From Candidatus Nomurabacteria bacterium RIFCSPHIGHO2_01_FULL_41_71 (GTDB lineage: Bacteria > Patescibacteriota > Minisyncoccia > Phycocordibacterales > UBA9973), in the NCBI GenBank assembly GCA_001785355.1, contig MFTQ01000007.1, positions 1-34,658 on the forward strand: a DNA stretch of 34,658 nucleotides. Direction: 5' to 3'. Below, in pieces: positions 1-7,018 of this stretch (position 1 is the stretch's first letter; each line of letters starts with the position of its first letter). The position numbers and the translations under genes are program-made. Under the pieces are notes generated by a model. The model did not search any database. It saw only the letters and a list, made by a program, of their open reading frames with translations, and was not told where the DNA came from.

Positions 1-256
1 GTTTTTGCACACGCGAGTCCGCGAGCGTGTCCGAGGCGCGCATCATTGGTCGTCAGGATTCAATTCAAAATACATTCGAACTTCGTTCAATATACACCGC
101 CAATTGGGAAATGTCTTTATTGGCTCGCCCTCTGTGAGGGCTCGCCAGCCGTTTTTCGGGGAAATTTCAAGCCGTTTTGAATTCAGTAAGGCTAGAAGTG
201 GGCTTTTTGAATTTTTATTGCTCAAATTTCAAATTGATGATTTAATGAAATAACCC
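1..256. other. Decayed or repeat-like sequence at window edge, no convincing gene
   Basis: Two short ORFs overlap here on opposite strands and neither has a recognisable domain or a start signal. The sequence holds short inverted repeats (ACACGC...GCGTGT near base 10, and GGC..GCCCTC/GAGGGC..GCC near 122-146). It looks like non-coding or dispersed-repeat DNA. The minus-strand reading 43..225 has a protein-like composition, so a fragment of a degraded gene cannot be excluded. Confidence 0.3.
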
Positions 257-404
257 ATGAAAGTTTTTAGAAATGGTTTAGTGACAGGGTTAATTTTACA
301 GCTAACCATAGGTCGTGAAAGGGAGTTTATTAAAAGCGATATTTAAGTTTGGAGAAAAAGATGTAGTTTTAGATAAAGAAGTAAATATTGTTAACGAGCC
401 ATAA
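257..404 (+). pseudogene. Possible remnant of a small membrane protein gene (frameshifted)
   Basis: An ATG at 257 opens a short reading with a hydrophobic stretch (GLVTGLILQLTIG) that ends at a stop after 29 codons. A second frame then gives an uninterrupted tail ending KFGEKDVVLDKEVNIVNEP and a stop at 402-404. The two halves look like the N- and C-terminal ends of a once larger gene with the middle deleted. The N-terminal part recalls LysE-type exporters, but the match is too short to name. Low confidence. Confidence 0.25.
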
Positions 405-408
405 AAAT

Positions 409-627
409 ATGAACGAAAAATTACCTTTAGGAAAATATGAAAATTACAAAGGAAATCAATATGAAGTTATTGGTGTTGCGAAACATAGCGAAACCTTAGA
501 AGAATTAGTAGTTTATTGCGCTTTATATGGCGAACATGGTTTATGGGTTAGGCCATTGAAAATGTTTTTAGAAACAGTAGAAGTTGAGAACAAGAAAATT
601 CCAAGATTTAAATTTATTGGAAATTAG
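409..627 (+). CDS. DUF1653 family protein
   Basis: A 72-residue protein fits the DUF1653 family over its whole length. It has the G-K-Y-x-N-Y-K-G start, the A-K-H-S-E-T-x-E core, V-V-Y-x-A-L-Y-G, and the W-V-R-P-x-x-M-F-x-E segment followed by PRF. DUF1653 proteins are small, single-domain and cytosolic, with unknown biochemical function. The ORF track starts at a TTG at 388, but the in-frame ATG at 409 begins exactly where family members begin and is preferred. No strong ribosome binding site is visible. The gene follows the apparent pseudogene at 257-404 by four bases. Confidence 0.85.
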   Translation: MNEKLPLGKYENYKGNQYEVIGVAKHSETLEELVVYCALYGEHGLWVRPLKMFLETVEVENKKIPRFKFIGN

Positions 628-840
628 AAAAGAATTTGCCGCCCCTCCTTCGCATAAAGCTACGGAGGGCAAAGCAAAGAAAAACTTGAATTGTCAAAGT
701 TCAGGATTTTGGTTTGGAATTTTTGGCCAAGCCCCGCCGCCTTTGGTGGCAAAATGCATCCGAACTACTTTAAAATACTCCGTCTTTGGTCGCTAAAGCA
801 ACCCATGGCGGATGCAATCCGCATTTGTTATATTGTCAAT
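628..840. other. Intergenic region with short palindromes
   Basis: No credible gene. It contains short inverted repeats (CCTCC...GGAGG near 645-668 and GCGGAT-GCA-ATCCGC near 808-822) of the kind scattered through the window. The ORFs crossing it are extensions of the downstream gene or shadows. The promoter of the 841 gene lies at its end: an extended -10 (TG-T-TATATT, 826-834) six bases before the ATG. Confidence 0.4.
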
Positions 841-1278
841 ATGGCTGATTTTAAATCAAGAATTACTGGCATGCTCTCTAGAATTAAGGATTGGGATATT
901 AATATTCTAGCAAGAGAAGTTGTAAAAGAATTGGATAGATTTCTTATTGCCAAACTTGCTAAGCAAGAAGTAATTTTGTCCCGGGATGATAAAAGAGAAA
1001 TTATAGAAAAAGGCAATGCAGTCATCGATTCAGAAGAATGGGTCGAACTGGATGCGGCTATTTTAAATTTTGAACAAAAAATTGCATCCTTGGTTGATTT
1101 ATACCCCGGGGAAATAGAATTCGCGGTTGCAACACACCTGCAATCAATCTTCGCAGAAGTAGCGGAATGGACGGATAGATTCTCAGAAAAAAGAGTAGAG
1201 ACTCCAAATAAAGATAATGAATCGGCAAAAAAAGGGGGGATTGTTCTGCCGTTTAGGCCTGAGAAGGGTAGACATTAA
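841..1278 (+). CDS. Hypothetical protein, helical, unknown function
   Basis: A 145-residue soluble, mostly helical protein that I do not recognise. It has no signal peptide or membrane segment. The C-terminus is basic and poorly ordered (roughly residues 122-145, ending PFRPEKGRH). The ORF track begins at 691, but that part crosses repeat-like intergenic DNA. The ATG at 841 is preferred because a TATATT box with an upstream TG lies exactly six bases before it, the spacing seen at several other genes in this window. That layout predicts a leaderless mRNA. Real gene likely; function unknown. Confidence 0.6.
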   Translation: MADFKSRITGMLSRIKDWDINILAREVVKELDRFLIAKLAKQEVILSRDDKREIIEKGNAVIDSEEWVELDAAILNFEQKIASLVDLYPGEIEFAVATHLQSIFAEVAEWTDRFSEKRVETPNKDNESAKKGGIVLPFRPEKGRH

Positions 1279-1310
1279 ATGATTCATAAATTTATTTCAA
1301 AAGTTCTAGT

Positions 1311-1339
1311 TTGCTCTATCCGCTAAAGCAGGATAAAAT
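1311..1339 (+). promoter_or_regulatory. Promoter of the 1346 membrane protein gene
   Basis: TTGCTC, a 17-base spacer and TAAAAT are followed after six bases by the ATG. Transcription would begin at or next to the start codon. Confidence 0.6.
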
Positions 1340-1345
1340 ATATCT

Positions 1346-1846
1346 ATGGATACTGAAGAAAATATGGAAAAAAATTTTACGGAAAATTTGGGTGATATCC
1401 TCGCCTGGTCGGCGTTGGAATACGAAGAACGAGAACGCGGAGTAAACTGGTTCTGGGCGCTTGGAGTGATAATCATCACTGCCGTGGCTACTTCGGTAAT
1501 TTATAACAATTATTTTTTCGCTGTGTTAATTTTGCTTGGCGGAGGACTGCTTTGGTTCTTTGGCCGCAAATCTCCGGAGTTAATAGAATACAGGATCTCT
1601 GAAAAAGGACTCCGGATTAAATCGCATATTTATCTCTACTCCAATATTAAATCCTTCTGGGTAAAAAAAGAAGAAAAGCCGACTCTTTTTCTTAAAACCG
1701 AGAGATTCTTTATGCCGGTACTTTCCATACCAATAGCCTCGGAAGATGCGGAAAATATAAAAAATATTTTTCTTTTAAAGAATGTCCCGGAAGAAGAAAT
1801 GTGGGAACACCCATCGGAGAAAATAATGGACACGCTGGGTTTCTAA
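1346..1846 (+). CDS. Small membrane protein with two TM segments, unknown function
   Basis: A 166-residue protein. A polar N-terminus (residues 1-30) precedes two adjacent hydrophobic helices around residues 32-50 and 53-70 (WFWALGVIIITAVATSVIY and YFFAVLILLGGGLLWFF). A cytosolic C-terminal domain of about 95 residues, with a beta-strand-rich look, follows. The pattern of two helices plus a compact domain suggests a PH-like membrane-anchored protein, but I cannot name a family. The start is supported by a TTGCTC-N17-TAAAAT promoter ending six bases upstream. It is followed by tRNA-Arg on the same strand. Confidence 0.7.
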   Translation: MDTEENMEKNFTENLGDILAWSALEYEERERGVNWFWALGVIIITAVATSVIYNNYFFAVLILLGGGLLWFFGRKSPELIEYRISEKGLRIKSHIYLYSNIKSFWVKKEEKPTLFLKTERFFMPVLSIPIASEDAENIKNIFLLKNVPEEEMWEHPSEKIMDTLGF

Positions 1847-1896
1847 AAAATTCTTTCTTTACCTTCTGCTCGAAAATTGATAATCTGGGCTTTAGA

Positions 1897-1968
1897 GCTC
1901 TCGTAGTTCAACGGATAGAATACAAGATTGCGGATCTTGTGATCCAAGTTCGATTCTTGGCGGGAGCA
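1897..1968 (+). tRNA. tRNA-Arg (anticodon GCG)
   Basis: The cloverleaf is complete. The acceptor stem is GCTCTCG/CGGGAGC, the D arm GTTC/GAAT, and the anticodon stem CAAGA/TCTTG with loop TTGCGGA, giving anticodon GCG. The T arm is CCAAG-TTCGATT-CTTGG and the discriminator base is A. The 3' CCA is not encoded, so a CCA-adding enzyme is required. Most bacteria read CGU/CGC/CGA with a tRNA-Arg whose A34 is converted to inosine. Here the wobble base is G, which needs no deaminase and would read CGC and CGU only. Confidence 0.93.
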
Positions 1969-1976
1969 CAGCTAAT

Positions 1977-2004
1977 TTGACTTTTTCTATAGATATGCTA
2001 TAAT
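1977..2004 (+). promoter_or_regulatory. Promoter of the 2011 surface protein gene
   Basis: TTGACT, a 16-base spacer and a perfect TATAAT are followed six bases later by the ATG. It begins nine bases after the tRNA-Arg 3' end. A leaderless transcript is predicted. Confidence 0.75.
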
Positions 2005-2010
2005 GGACAG

Positions 2011-3723
2011 ATGCATGCAAAATACGCGCAAATTAGATTTTTAAATAAAATTTATATTTTATTGGCAGTTTTGGCGGTATTTCTCGCCTTAGCTTCCACG
2101 GCTTCCGCCGCTGTTTCGGTGGTGATTCCCGGAATTCAGAGAGAATATCTGGATCAAAGCGGAAACAACATTCATCCGGAAGGAAATTGGGAAAAAATCC
2201 TTTATTTGAAATATAATGAAGCCGGGATTCGCTTAAGACTAAAATATATAATCAGCGGTCCGGTATCAAGCTGTGTCGGTACTGGAGATCTGTGGAGTAA
2301 CCCGAAAAACTCTTATTCCGACACTGATCCTGTCTACGCTCAAACTTTCGGCCCCAGCACCAAAACTGCCGGCGTCAGATGCACAGGCACCGACGGCAGT
2401 ATTTCTGAGGATTATGCGACAGTAGTTCTACCGGGACCATCCGCGCCTATCCCCCCTATTCCCCAAAATCCGACTGCTTTTCTCAGCGCCAACCCGGTAA
2501 ACATCCAAGTAGGCCAGAATTCCGTTCTTTCTTGGAATTCAACCAATGCAACTTCTTGTTTTAATTCATGGAATGAAAACAACTCAACATCCGGAACTCA
2601 AGCGGTCTTCCCTTCATCCACCACAACCTACACCATCATTTGTAGCAACACCATCGGAGCAACCAATGCTTCGGCGACAGTCAATGTCTCTCAAGTTCAA
2701 GTTCAAAATCCAACAGTTTCCATTTTCGCTAATCCATCAAGTATCAACTATGGGGGAAATAGCATAATAACTTGGAGCTCGACAAATGCAACTTCGTGTA
2801 ACGCAAGTGGCGGCGCAAACGGCTGGGCGGGAACCAGAAATACGTCAGGAACTTTCAATACCGGATCTTTAACAAATACAACAACTTATGACATCTACTG
2901 TACAAATACCGCGGGGGCGTATGTTTATAACTCGGTTTCAGTGAGTGTGGGAAGCCAAATTCCAACATATGCATATCCGACATCTTATACTTACCCAAAT
3001 CCATATCCTATTCCTTACTCTATTCCTTATCCGACTACTTCATACATTGCTCCATATACAACTCCGGCAGTCGTTCCTTCTTACCAATATCAAAACCTTA
3101 CTCCATACATTGCGCCTTTAAACACGGCGTCTACAAGAGTAACAAGAACTACTGTGGCGACTAGTGGGGTGGGAATTGCGTCTTTGGTAAAACTTTCTGT
3201 TGATGGAGGAGAAGAGCCGGTATCTATAAATGATAAGCGCGCATACCATATAATGTGGCAAAATGAGAGCAACCAAAATCTAACAAAAGTTGTTTTGCGA
3301 GTAATCCTGCCTGATTCAATGACATTCGAATCTTCAACTTCGGGATCATTCAACGCCAAAGACAATATTTTAACTTTTAACATCGACACTCTTTCTGCGG
3401 GACAGGGAGGAGAAATATTTCTAACCGCAAGCATCAATACAAATCTGCAAAATAATCAATTCATCGTGGTGGTGGCCAATTTGGTTTATACCAATGAAGC
3501 TGGAATTCAGGGAGACGCGACAGCTTACGCCACTCATCGTGTATTTTTCGGACAAGGCGGAAATTCTCTGGTTGCAAGCGTGTTCGGTTTTGGCTTTTTA
3601 CCGGGAAGCCTTTTTGGATGGTTGCTTCTTATTATCTTTATTCTTCTTCTTGCTCTAATCTTCCAACAACTCTTCATGCACCCAGCAGAAATTAAAAGTT
3701 TGGACCCCGAAGATCATCATTAA
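2011..3723 (+). CDS. Large surface-anchored protein with Ig-like repeats and Tyr/Pro-rich linker
   Basis: A 570-residue predicted exported protein. Residues 13-33 form a signal peptide or anchor (hydrophobic, ending STASAA). Two tandem Ig-like modules lie at about 153-229 and 235-313. Each contains a W-[NS]-S-T-N-A-T-S-C motif and a second Cys about 40 residues later, consistent with one disulfide per module. A Tyr/Pro/Thr-rich linker (about 316-370) follows, then a DUF11-like beta domain (about 385-510) and one membrane helix (about 535-558) with a short acidic tail. It is likely a cell-surface adhesin or structural protein. Ligand unknown. Confidence 0.75.
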   Translation: MHAKYAQIRFLNKIYILLAVLAVFLALASTASAAVSVVIPGIQREYLDQSGNNIHPEGNWEKILYLKYNEAGIRLRLKYIISGPVSSCVGTGDLWSNPKNSYSDTDPVYAQTFGPSTKTAGVRCTGTDGSISEDYATVVLPGPSAPIPPIPQNPTAFLSANPVNIQVGQNSVLSWNSTNATSCFNSWNENNSTSGTQAVFPSSTTTYTIICSNTIGATNASATVNVSQVQVQNPTVSIFANPSSINYGGNSIITWSSTNATSCNASGGANGWAGTRNTSGTFNTGSLTNTTTYDIYCTNTAGAYVYNSVSVSVGSQIPTYAYPTSYTYPNPYPIPYSIPYPTTSYIAPYTTPAVVPSYQYQNLTPYIAPLNTASTRVTRTTVATSGVGIASLVKLSVDGGEEPVSINDKRAYHIMWQNESNQNLTKVVLRVILPDSMTFESSTSGSFNAKDNILTFNIDTLSAGQGGEIFLTASINTNLQNNQFIVVVANLVYTNEAGIQGDATAYATHRVFFGQGGNSLVASVFGFGFLPGSLFGWLLLIIFILLLALIFQQLFMHPAEIKSLDPEDHH

Positions 3724-3731
3724 TTAAAAAG

Positions 3732-3995
3732 TTATTTGCCCAACGCCCATTTTTTCAGGTTTTCGTAAGTGTCTTCCCCGCAGATCCATTTATTAGTTTT
3801 TAGATTATAGAAAAAAGGCACACCGCCGCAGAAATTTTTATCAAGTTCAAGAAGACGTTTTTCATTTTCTTTATTATGCCAGACTTCCAGGCTCTCAATT
3901 TTTATTCCTTCTTCTTTTTCCAAACGCTCCACCAACTCGTGCATGTGCACGCAGTGCGGACATTCAGTTCCATAAAATTCTAGTAAATGAGACAT
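3732..3995 (-). CDS. Small thioredoxin/glutaredoxin-like protein with CPHC motif
   Basis: An 87-residue thioredoxin-fold protein. The active-site motif C-P-H-C lies at residues 13-16 after a short beta strand (LLEFYGTEC). The cis-proline segment G-V-P-F lies around residue 58. The CPHC motif is typical of DsbA-type oxidants, although this protein has no signal peptide and would act in the cytosol. It is convergent with the surface protein gene and separated from it by eight bases. Exact substrate unknown. Confidence 0.75.
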   Translation of the reverse strand: MSHLLEFYGTECPHCVHMHELVERLEKEEGIKIESLEVWHNKENEKRLLELDKNFCGGVPFFYNLKTNKWICGEDTYENLKKWALGK

Positions 3996-4045
3996 AAAGA
4001 TAAGGCGGAGCTCCGCTAGACAGATTGCTTTCTAAATAACATATC

Positions 4046-4297
4046 CTAACGAACTAACTTTGATAATCTGGATTTCTTGCGAGCGGCGTTGTTCTTCTTG
4101 ATCACTCCCCTTTGCGCCGCTTTGTCGATAGCCTGGAAAGCGCCCGAGAGCATTTTAGCGGCTTCGGCTTTGTCGGCTTTCGCGAGTTTTTCGATTTTCT
4201 TGATTATATCCTTCATCGCGCGCTTCCTGGCATCATTAAAAGCCTTCTTGCGCAGGGACCCGCGAATGGCCTTTTTGGCTGACTGTGTAATTGGCAT
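4046..4297 (-). CDS. rpsT: 30S ribosomal protein S20
   Basis: An 83-residue, highly basic all-helical protein. It starts MPITQSAKKAIRGSLRKKAFN and has the helical repeats typical of bacterial S20, which binds 16S rRNA in the small subunit. Length is normal for the family. The start is fixed by a TTGCAT-N17-TAGATT promoter ending six bases before the ATG. It is transcribed divergently from ruvA across a 61-base gap. Confidence 0.93.
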   Translation of the reverse strand: MPITQSAKKAIRGSLRKKAFNDARKRAMKDIIKKIEKLAKADKAEAAKMLSGAFQAIDKAAQRGVIKKNNAARKKSRLSKLVR

Positions 4298-4303
4298 AGG
4301 CGT

Positions 4304-4332
4304 AATCTAGCAGAAAATTGTTAAAAATGCAA
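4304..4332 (-). promoter_or_regulatory. rpsT promoter
   Basis: On the minus strand, TTGCAT, a 17-base spacer and TAGATT are followed by six bases and the rpsT ATG. Confidence 0.65.
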
Positions 4333-4343
4333 ATAAATATTTA

Positions 4344-4352
4344 TGTTATAAT
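4344..4352 (+). promoter_or_regulatory. ruvA extended -10 promoter
   Basis: TG-T-TATAAT lies six bases before the ruvA ATG. No good -35 is seen at 16-18 bases, so the extended -10 probably suffices. Confidence 0.6.
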
Positions 4353-4358
4353 GAGTCG

Positions 4359-4925
4359 ATGATTGGTAGCATCAAGGGAAAAATAATATTAAAAACAGAG
4401 AAATATCTGATAGTCGAGACGGCTGGAGTCGGTTATAAAATAAATGTCTCGCCTGATGTATTATCTAAAGTGAACGCCAAAGACAAAGAATTTTTCTTTT
4501 TTATTCATACTCATGTCCGCGAGGACTTATTTGATTTATATGGATTTCTGGAAAGACAAGAATTGGAATTTTTTGAAATGCTAATAAATGTCTCCGGCAT
4601 CGGACCGAAGGGCGCGCTTTCTATTTTGGGCATTGCATCGCTTGATACACTGCGCAAAGCCATCAGTACCGGAGACACAGCCTATCTGACAAAAATCTCC
4701 GGCATCGGCAGAAAAACCGCCGAAAAAATCGTAATTGAATTACGGGATAAAATAGACGAAAAGAAATCAGGCGCTTCCCTGCAGGGAGAACTGGACGCCA
4801 TGGAAGCGCTCAGGTCCCTGGGTTACTCTCAAAACGAAATTAGGGAAGCGCTGAAAAAAGTTGATCCGGAATCTGGCATCAACGCTAAAATTAAAGAAGC
4901 CCTAAAAATTTTAGGGAATAAATGA
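4359..4925 (+). CDS. ruvA: Holliday junction DNA helicase subunit RuvA
   Basis: A 188-residue protein of normal length. RuvA binds four-way junctions as a tetramer and loads the RuvB motor for branch migration. Visible parts are the N-terminal OB-fold (residues 1-62), the two helix-hairpin-helix motifs V-S-G-I-G-P-K and I-S-G-I-G-R-K-T-A (about 78-125), and the flexible linker with the C-terminal RuvB-binding three-helix domain (about 145-188, ALRSLGYSQNEIREAL). The ATG follows TATAAT by six bases. fpg begins one base after its stop, so the two are co-transcribed. ruvB and ruvC are elsewhere in the window. Confidence 0.95.
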   Translation: MIGSIKGKIILKTEKYLIVETAGVGYKINVSPDVLSKVNAKDKEFFFFIHTHVREDLFDLYGFLERQELEFFEMLINVSGIGPKGALSILGIASLDTLRKAISTGDTAYLTKISGIGRKTAEKIVIELRDKIDEKKSGASLQGELDAMEALRSLGYSQNEIREALKKVDPESGINAKIKEALKILGNK

Positions 4926-4926
4926 G

Positions 4927-5787
4927 ATGCCGGAATTACCAGAGGTGGAGACAACCACTAGAGGATTAAGAAAAGCAATTGTAGGACTTACTATTAAAAA
5001 TGTATGGACTGACCTCAACACAAAAGATAAGCGCCAGAAGGAAGCAGTAGCCAATCCAAAATTTTTTGCTTATTTTAGAAAAGAAGTTCTAGGCAAGAAA
5101 GTAATAAGTGTAGAACGAAGAGCAAAAAATATCTTAATAAATCTTTCTGATTCGAAAACTATTTTAGTGCATATGAAAATGACCGGACATTTTTTATATG
5201 GCAATTACAAAAAAGACTCCATCAATCGCTTTATTCATTTTGTGATTACTTTTAATGATAAGAAAAAATTATATTTTTCCGACATGCGAAAATTCGGGAA
5301 AATCACACTTTTAGATACGGGAACCGCTCATGACACAAAACATTTGAACAATATAGGTCCCGAACCATTGGGAAAACGATTCACAATCACGAATTTCAAA
5401 TTACGAATTTTGAGAAAGCAAAAAGGAAAGATAAAAAGTGTTTTGATGGATCAAAGCGTGATCGCCGGCATTGGCAATATTTATTCCGATGAAATACTTT
5501 GGCGCGCAGGCGTACATCCAGAACGGCCTGTAAAGAAAGTTCACGATCGTGAACTAAAGTTAATTTTCAAAGCCACGAAAGAAACTCTCAAAAAAGGTAT
5601 AGATTTCGGCGGAGATTCCATGTCCGACTATCGCAATATCCACGGCCTCCCGGGGAAATTCCAGCTTCATCACCAGGTATATAGACGCACGGGCAAAAAA
5701 TGCAGAAAACCAAAATGCGGCGGGGTAATAAAAAGAAAAATAATAAACGGCCGCAGCGCGCATTTTTGTAATGTGCATCAAAAATAA
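4927..5787 (+). CDS. mutM: Formamidopyrimidine-DNA glycosylase
   Basis: A 286-residue Fpg/MutM. This base-excision enzyme removes 8-oxoguanine and nicks the abasic site. The N-terminus MPELPEVET supplies the catalytic Pro and Glu. V-H-M-K-M-T-G-H contains the conserved Lys, the helix-two-turn-helix region holds DQSVIAGIGNIYSDEILW, and the C-terminal zinc finger follows. The finger is unusual: it reads C-x4-C...C-N-V-H-Q, with extra residues in the first knuckle and His in place of the last Cys. An 18-base palindrome (AGTTCACGATCGTGAACT, 5538-5555) lies in the coding sequence. It is in an operon with ruvA. Confidence 0.93.
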   Translation: MPELPEVETTTRGLRKAIVGLTIKNVWTDLNTKDKRQKEAVANPKFFAYFRKEVLGKKVISVERRAKNILINLSDSKTILVHMKMTGHFLYGNYKKDSINRFIHFVITFNDKKKLYFSDMRKFGKITLLDTGTAHDTKHLNNIGPEPLGKRFTITNFKLRILRKQKGKIKSVLMDQSVIAGIGNIYSDEILWRAGVHPERPVKKVHDRELKLIFKATKETLKKGIDFGGDSMSDYRNIHGLPGKFQLHHQVYRRTGKKCRKPKCGGVIKRKIINGRSAHFCNVHQK

Positions 5788-5794
5788 TTATCGG

Positions 5795-5838
5795 TTGTAA
5801 TGTGCTAGGTGTGCTAGGTCTTGCCTAGCACATTACAA
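5795..5838. repeat. Palindromic repeat of the CTAGGTCTTGCCTAG family between fpg and the SpoU gene
   Basis: The arms TTGTAATGTGCTAGG / CCTAGCACATTACAA pair perfectly over 15 bases. Between them is a second copy of GTGCTAGGT and the loop TCTTG. A closely similar element lies at 12987-13018, and a related core is inside uvrA at 11844-11905. It lies between convergent genes and could help end transcription, but no U-tract follows on either strand. Confidence 0.7.
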
Positions 5839-5852
5839 AAAACTCTGTGAAA

Positions 5853-6332
5853 CTAGATATTAAGAATTTTAAAAAGCGCCACCCCCAGAGCCACAGATAC
5901 ATTCAGCGATTCTTTTTTGCCTCGCATTGGGATCTCAGCTATTATGTCGCATTTTTTGAGAATGTTTGTTGGTAACCCGACCACTTCCGCGCCGACAATG
6001 AATGCATTCTTGTTTTTCAACTTTACTTTTTTATAATCAATAGATTTTTTATCTTGCTCTATGGCTACAATAAAATATTGTTCCTGTTTCAGTTTCGCTA
6101 GAAGTGAAGAAATACTTTTTTTCTCCTCCCACGGCACGTATTCCTCCGCCCCGAGTGCGGATTTGGCCAGATCTTTGCGCTTCCTGCCAAATCGATCGAG
6201 CGGCGTGGGCGTATACCCCGTCAAATAAATTTTATTTACCCCCGCCGCGTCAGCCGTGCGAAATATAGAGCCGACATTCTGTGCGCTACGAACATTGTGG
6301 ATTATTAAAATATTTTCTTTGTTTTTTCTCAT
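5853..6332 (-). CDS. SpoU/TrmH-family RNA 2'-O-methyltransferase
   Basis: A 159-residue SPOUT-fold methyltransferase. Motif 1 is N-V-G-S-I-F-R-T-A-D-A, motif 2 F-I-V-G-A-E-V-V-G-L-P and motif 3 I-P-M-R-G-K-K-E-S-L-N-V-S-V-A. Together they form the knotted SAM-binding site. The family methylates ribose 2'-OH groups in tRNA or rRNA. This minimal version has no extra RNA-binding domain, so the target base cannot be told. A 12-base palindrome ATTCGCGCGAAT (6351-6362) sits about 20 bases upstream of the start and could be an operator. Confidence 0.9.
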   Translation of the reverse strand: MRKNKENILIIHNVRSAQNVGSIFRTADAAGVNKIYLTGYTPTPLDRFGRKRKDLAKSALGAEEYVPWEEKKSISSLLAKLKQEQYFIVAIEQDKKSIDYKKVKLKNKNAFIVGAEVVGLPTNILKKCDIIAEIPMRGKKESLNVSVALGVALFKILNI

Positions 6333-6376
6333 ACTTAAAACTATTCGCCTATTCGCGCGAATTAGAGATATGTTAA

Positions 6377-7006
6377 TTAAAAAAGTTTTGATTGGACATT
6401 TTCTAATTTTAGCTTTTCAGGAGTAGTTATTTCTTTTTCTTCTTCCAGTTTTCCGCTGGTAACTTTAGTCAGCGCGGCTGGAAGTTTTTTGAAAGTTCCT
6501 TCAAACATATTTAGGGCTTCCGTGCCGCGCAGCGCCGCCGCGGGGTGCAACATCGGCAGGATAAAAAGCCCGTTCATTTCAAAAAGTTTCCCCTGGTCCC
6601 TGGTAATCTTGGCTAGGGGTAAGAAATAATTCATGGAAAATCTGCCGAGCGGCACTATTATTTTAGGAGCAATAATTTCTATTTGCCGCGCCAAATATGG
6701 TTTATAATTTTCTATTTCTTCCGGCAAGGGGTCGCGATTCTCCGGCGGGCGGCGTTTCACTATGTTGGTAATATAAACATCCCTCTCCTGCCAGCCAAGG
6801 TCCCGAATATTTTTGCGCAAGAGCTGGCCGGCCCGGCCTACAAACGGTCTCTTTTCTTGGTCTTCGTTAAAACCCGGCGCCTCGCCGATAAAAAGAACCT
6901 CGCAATCGGGATTGCCCTCCCCGAAAACCAAATTGGTCTTAAGCGGCAAGCTTTTGTCCCCTGCCATTTCATTTTGTAATTTATCCAGTTCGGCAACTTT
7001 ATCCAT
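6377..7006 (-). CDS. Uracil-DNA glycosylase, family 4-like, lacking Fe-S cysteines
   Basis: A 209-residue UDG superfamily protein. It carries the catalytic motif G-E-A-P-G-F-N-E-D (residues 42-50), F-V-G-R-A-G-x-L-L, the I-V-K-R-R-P-P-E-N-R-D-P segment, and the DNA-clamping motif M-L-H-P-A-A-A-L-R. These match type 4 (UdgA) enzymes that excise uracil from DNA. Family 4 normally ligates a [4Fe-4S] cluster through a CxxC near the N-terminus, K-C-R-P-P and E-I-x-x-C. Here the only cysteine is in PDCE and all four ligand positions are replaced. The C-terminal 35 residues are charged and probably disordered. It lies just downstream of uvrC. Confidence 0.88.
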   Translation of the reverse strand: MDKVAELDKLQNEMAGDKSLPLKTNLVFGEGNPDCEVLFIGEAPGFNEDQEKRPFVGRAGQLLRKNIRDLGWQERDVYITNIVKRRPPENRDPLPEEIENYKPYLARQIEIIAPKIIVPLGRFSMNYFLPLAKITRDQGKLFEMNGLFILPMLHPAAALRGTEALNMFEGTFKKLPAALTKVTSGKLEEEKEITTPEKLKLENVQSKLF

Positions 7007-7018
7007 ACCCCAATTATA

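Noticed and set aside
691-840. N-terminal extension of the ORF at 691..1278
   Set aside because: It runs through repeat-like intergenic sequence. The ATG at 841 has a well-spaced extended -10 box.
4077-4310. Plus-strand ORF opposite rpsT
   Set aside because: It is the antisense shadow of a confident ribosomal protein gene.
4318-4352. ruvA sharing the uvrA/uvrC TTGTTA promoter element
   Set aside because: The spacing between TTGTTA and TATAAT is 23 bases and the spacer sequence differs.
5538-5555. 18-base palindrome in fpg as another inserted element
   Set aside because: The protein has normal length at this position, so there is no sign of an insertion. It may be chance.
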